Positions 4,197 through 5,848 of a DNA stretch of 5,848 nt are shown piece by piece (position 1 is the stretch's first letter; each line of letters starts with the position of its first letter). Origin of the DNA: Gammaproteobacteria bacterium (GTDB lineage: Bacteria > Pseudomonadota > Gammaproteobacteria > Xanthomonadales > Xanthomonadaceae); the NCBI GenBank assembly GCA_024642445.1, contig JAHEBG010000088.1:1-5848 (forward strand), written 5' to 3'. Under the pieces are notes generated by a model. That model saw nothing but the letters and a program-made list of their open reading frames with translations, ran no database searches and was not told the origin of the DNA. A program made the position numbers and the translations under genes.

Positions 4197-5848
4197 TTAG
4201 TTACGGAGCGGCTTGCCGTTTTTCAACATGAATGCAATGCGTTCCTGGGTTTTCGGCATTTGCGCGAGAGCAACGAAGTGTTCGCGCTCCAGTTCCAATA
4301 ACCACTGCTCGTCAACCAGTGTGCCGCGGTCTACATCGCCGCCGCAAAGCACCGTGGCAATCCGTGTTGACACCTCCATATCGTGTTCTGAAATGAAGCC
4401 ACCGGCCTGCATGTTAACCAACATCATTTTGAATGTGGCGATACCGATTGAGCCAGCAACCGGAATGGCCTTGGGTTTTACCGGCGGACGGTAGGCCGAT
4501 TCGGCCATGGCTCGGGCCTGTGCTTTGGCCACATGCAACAGTTCGTAAGCATTGAACACTACTACATCGGACTCTCTGGCCAAACCAAGCGCTTTGGCTT
4601 CCAGGGCAGAGCCCGAGACTTTGCCCATCGCTACCGCTTCGAAATACGGCTTCAGCCCAGCGAACACATCGCCGTTGGGGGGATTCAAACCGACACGGGT
4701 GGCAATTTCTTTCAGACCGCCACCTGCCGGCAATAAGCCGACACCGGCTTCTACCAGTCCGATATAACTTTCCAGAGCAAAAACGGTTCGCGCCGTATGC
4801 ATCTGGAATTCACAGCCGCCGCCCAGTGCCAAGCCGCGAACTGCAGCAACCACTGGAATCTGCGCATATTTGAGACGCATGCTTGCCGCCTGGAATTGGC
4901 CGACCATGGTGCGGAAATCATCGATACGGCCCTCTTGCAGCGATGCCAGAGCACCGGCCAGATCGGCACCAGCGGAGAACGGCTCCTTGGTCTGCCAAAC
5001 CACCATGGCCTGGAATTGCTGTTCGGCAACATCCAGCGCTTTACCAACGCCGGCCAAAATGCCGTCGCCAATGGTATTCATCTTGCTCTTGAAGCTTAAA
5101 ATGCCGATACCGTCACCGTCATGCCAGAGGCGAACGAAATCGTCTTCATAGGCTGTTTCTCCGGGTGCGAAGCGCTCGCCCAGCAAAGGGTCTGGGAAGC
5201 GTTGGCGTGCATATACCGGATTGCTTGAGCGTGGTAGAAACCTGGAATGCAAGGCACTGTAGCTGCCGTCTTTGCCATGCACACCGTCAATGTCGGCCAC
5301 CCAAGCGGGCAAGGGCACAGAAGCCATACTCAGCCCGGCATCAATATCCTGTTGAATCCAAGCAGCAATCTGTTTCCAGTCGGCAGCTTGCATCAGTTCA
5401 AGCGGGCCCATGCTCCAGCCATAACCCCAACGGATGGCGAAATCGAGCTCACGCGCAGTGTCCGCGATGTTGGAAAGATGGAAGGTGCAGTAATGAAACA
5501 GATCACGGAAGCACGCCCAAAGAAATTTGGCTTGCGGGTGCTCGCTGGCACGCAATGCACTGAATTTGCTCTTCGGGTTTTTGTCTTTCAGTATCGCCAG
5601 CACTTCGGGGGCTACTTGCGCAGCACTGGGGCGGTAGTCCTTACTGACCAAATCCAATACGTGGATGTCTTTGCCGATTTTGCGGAAAATGCCGGCACCT
5701 GTCTTTTGTCCCAGCATTTTGTTGTCAATCAAGGTCTGCAGAAATTCCGGTACGGTAAAATGCGGGTGCCATGGATCATCCGGCAACGTATCTGCCATGG
5801 TTTTAATGGTCAAGCCCATGGTGTCCAAGCCCACCACATCGCAGGTAC
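4197..5848 (-). CDS. 3-hydroxyacyl-CoA dehydrogenase/enoyl-CoA hydratase, FadN/FadB-like (N-terminus beyond right edge)
   Basis: This multifunctional beta-oxidation protein hydrates enoyl-CoA and oxidises L-3-hydroxyacyl-CoA with NAD+, supplying the adjacent thiolase. The frame is open to the window edge: codons upstream of the GTG at 5835-5837 read T-C-D with no stop, so that GTG is internal. Numbering from it, 546 residues are visible. Residues 1-50 hold the end of the first dehydrogenase C-terminal domain (VGLDTMGL, GQKTGAGIF), and about 100-165 the second one (RWGYGWSMGPLELM at 136-149). The crotonase domain spans about 240-440, with the oxyanion-loop SAGADLA (288-294), GGGCE with Glu343 and LVEAG with Glu363; these two glutamates align with the catalytic pair of enoyl-CoA hydratase. 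The NAD-binding Rossmann part must lie outside the window. This dehydrogenase-then-hydratase order is the reverse of E. coli FadB and matches the FadN-type proteins of about 800 residues. Its stop lies 14 nt before fadA. Confidence 0.92.
   Translation of the reverse strand, partial: TCDVVGLDTMGLTIKTMADTLPDDPWHPHFTVPEFLQTLIDNKMLGQKTGAGIFRKIGKDIHVLDLVSKDYRPSAAQVAPEVLAILKDKNPKSKFSALRASEHPQAKFLWACFRDLFHYCTFHLSNIADTARELDFAIRWGYGWSMGPLELMQAADWKQIAAWIQQDIDAGLSMASVPLPAWVADIDGVHGKDGSYSALHSRFLPRSSNPVYARQRFPDPLLGERFAPGETAYEDDFVRLWHDGDGIGILSFKSKMNTIGDGILAGVGKALDVAEQQFQAMVVWQTKEPFSAGADLAGALASLQEGRIDDFRTMVGQFQAASMRLKYAQIPVVAAVRGLALGGGCEFQMHTARTVFALESYIGLVEAGVGLLPAGGGLKEIATRVGLNPPNGDVFAGLKPYFEAVAMGKVSGSALEAKALGLARESDVVVFNAYELLHVAKAQARAMAESAYRPPVKPKAIPVAGSIGIATFKMMLVNMQAGGFISEHDMEVSTRIATVLCGGDVDRGTLVDEQWLLELEREHFVALAQMPKTQERIAFMLKNGKPLRN

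Noticed and set aside
3523..4200. Plus-strand open frame of 225 codons opposite the thiolase
   Set aside because: It is a His-rich antisense shadow of the well-conserved thiolase coding sequence, with no ribosome site or recognisable domain.
5835..5837. GTG as the true start of the hydroxyacyl-CoA dehydrogenase gene
   Set aside because: The frame stays open upstream to the window edge, and the protein would lack its NAD-binding domain. The codon is internal valine, so the gene is treated as partial.

Overview
The window looks like ordinary chromosome of a proteobacterium of moderate G+C, most likely a beta- or gammaproteobacterium. The grounds are a subclass-I ferredoxin-NADP reductase ending in FVEK, an AcnA-type aconitase, a 69-residue CspA-family protein, an SlyD with a His-rich tail, and a beta-oxidation pair whose multifunctional subunit has the dehydrogenase part before the hydratase part. 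The sequence alone does not fix the genus. No mobile element, tRNA, rRNA, CRISPR array or phage gene is visible.

Layout: positions 1-993 (minus strand) hold the N-terminal 331 codons of aconitase, running off the left edge. An 85-nt gap with a candidate extended -10 promoter separates it from fpr (1079-1858, minus strand), which lies upstream of aconitase on the same strand. A 305-nt divergent intergenic region (1859-2163) follows. It holds candidate promoters for fpr and for the cold-shock gene, and a long structured 5' leader for the latter. The cold-shock gene (2164-2373, plus) ends in a strong intrinsic terminator and is followed by slyD (2449-2931, plus). A bidirectional terminator (2947-2977) separates slyD from a convergent minus-strand pair: a thiolase (2989-4182) and, 14 nt upstream of it, a 3-hydroxyacyl-CoA dehydrogenase/enoyl-CoA hydratase gene that runs off the right edge.

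The genes form three functional blocks. Fpr and aconitase connect NADPH-driven ferredoxin/flavodoxin reduction with an oxidant-sensitive [4Fe-4S] TCA-cycle enzyme. Csp and SlyD are an RNA chaperone and a prolyl isomerase/protein chaperone. The last block carries out hydration, oxidation and thiolysis in fatty-acid beta-oxidation.

The most interesting structure is the csp leader. Its last part (2104-2157) can fold into a long hairpin that buries the Shine-Dalgarno sequence and has a UUCG-capped, terminator-like hairpin nested inside it. This suggests post-transcriptional autoregulation or temperature control. I see no wholly new multi-gene system here.
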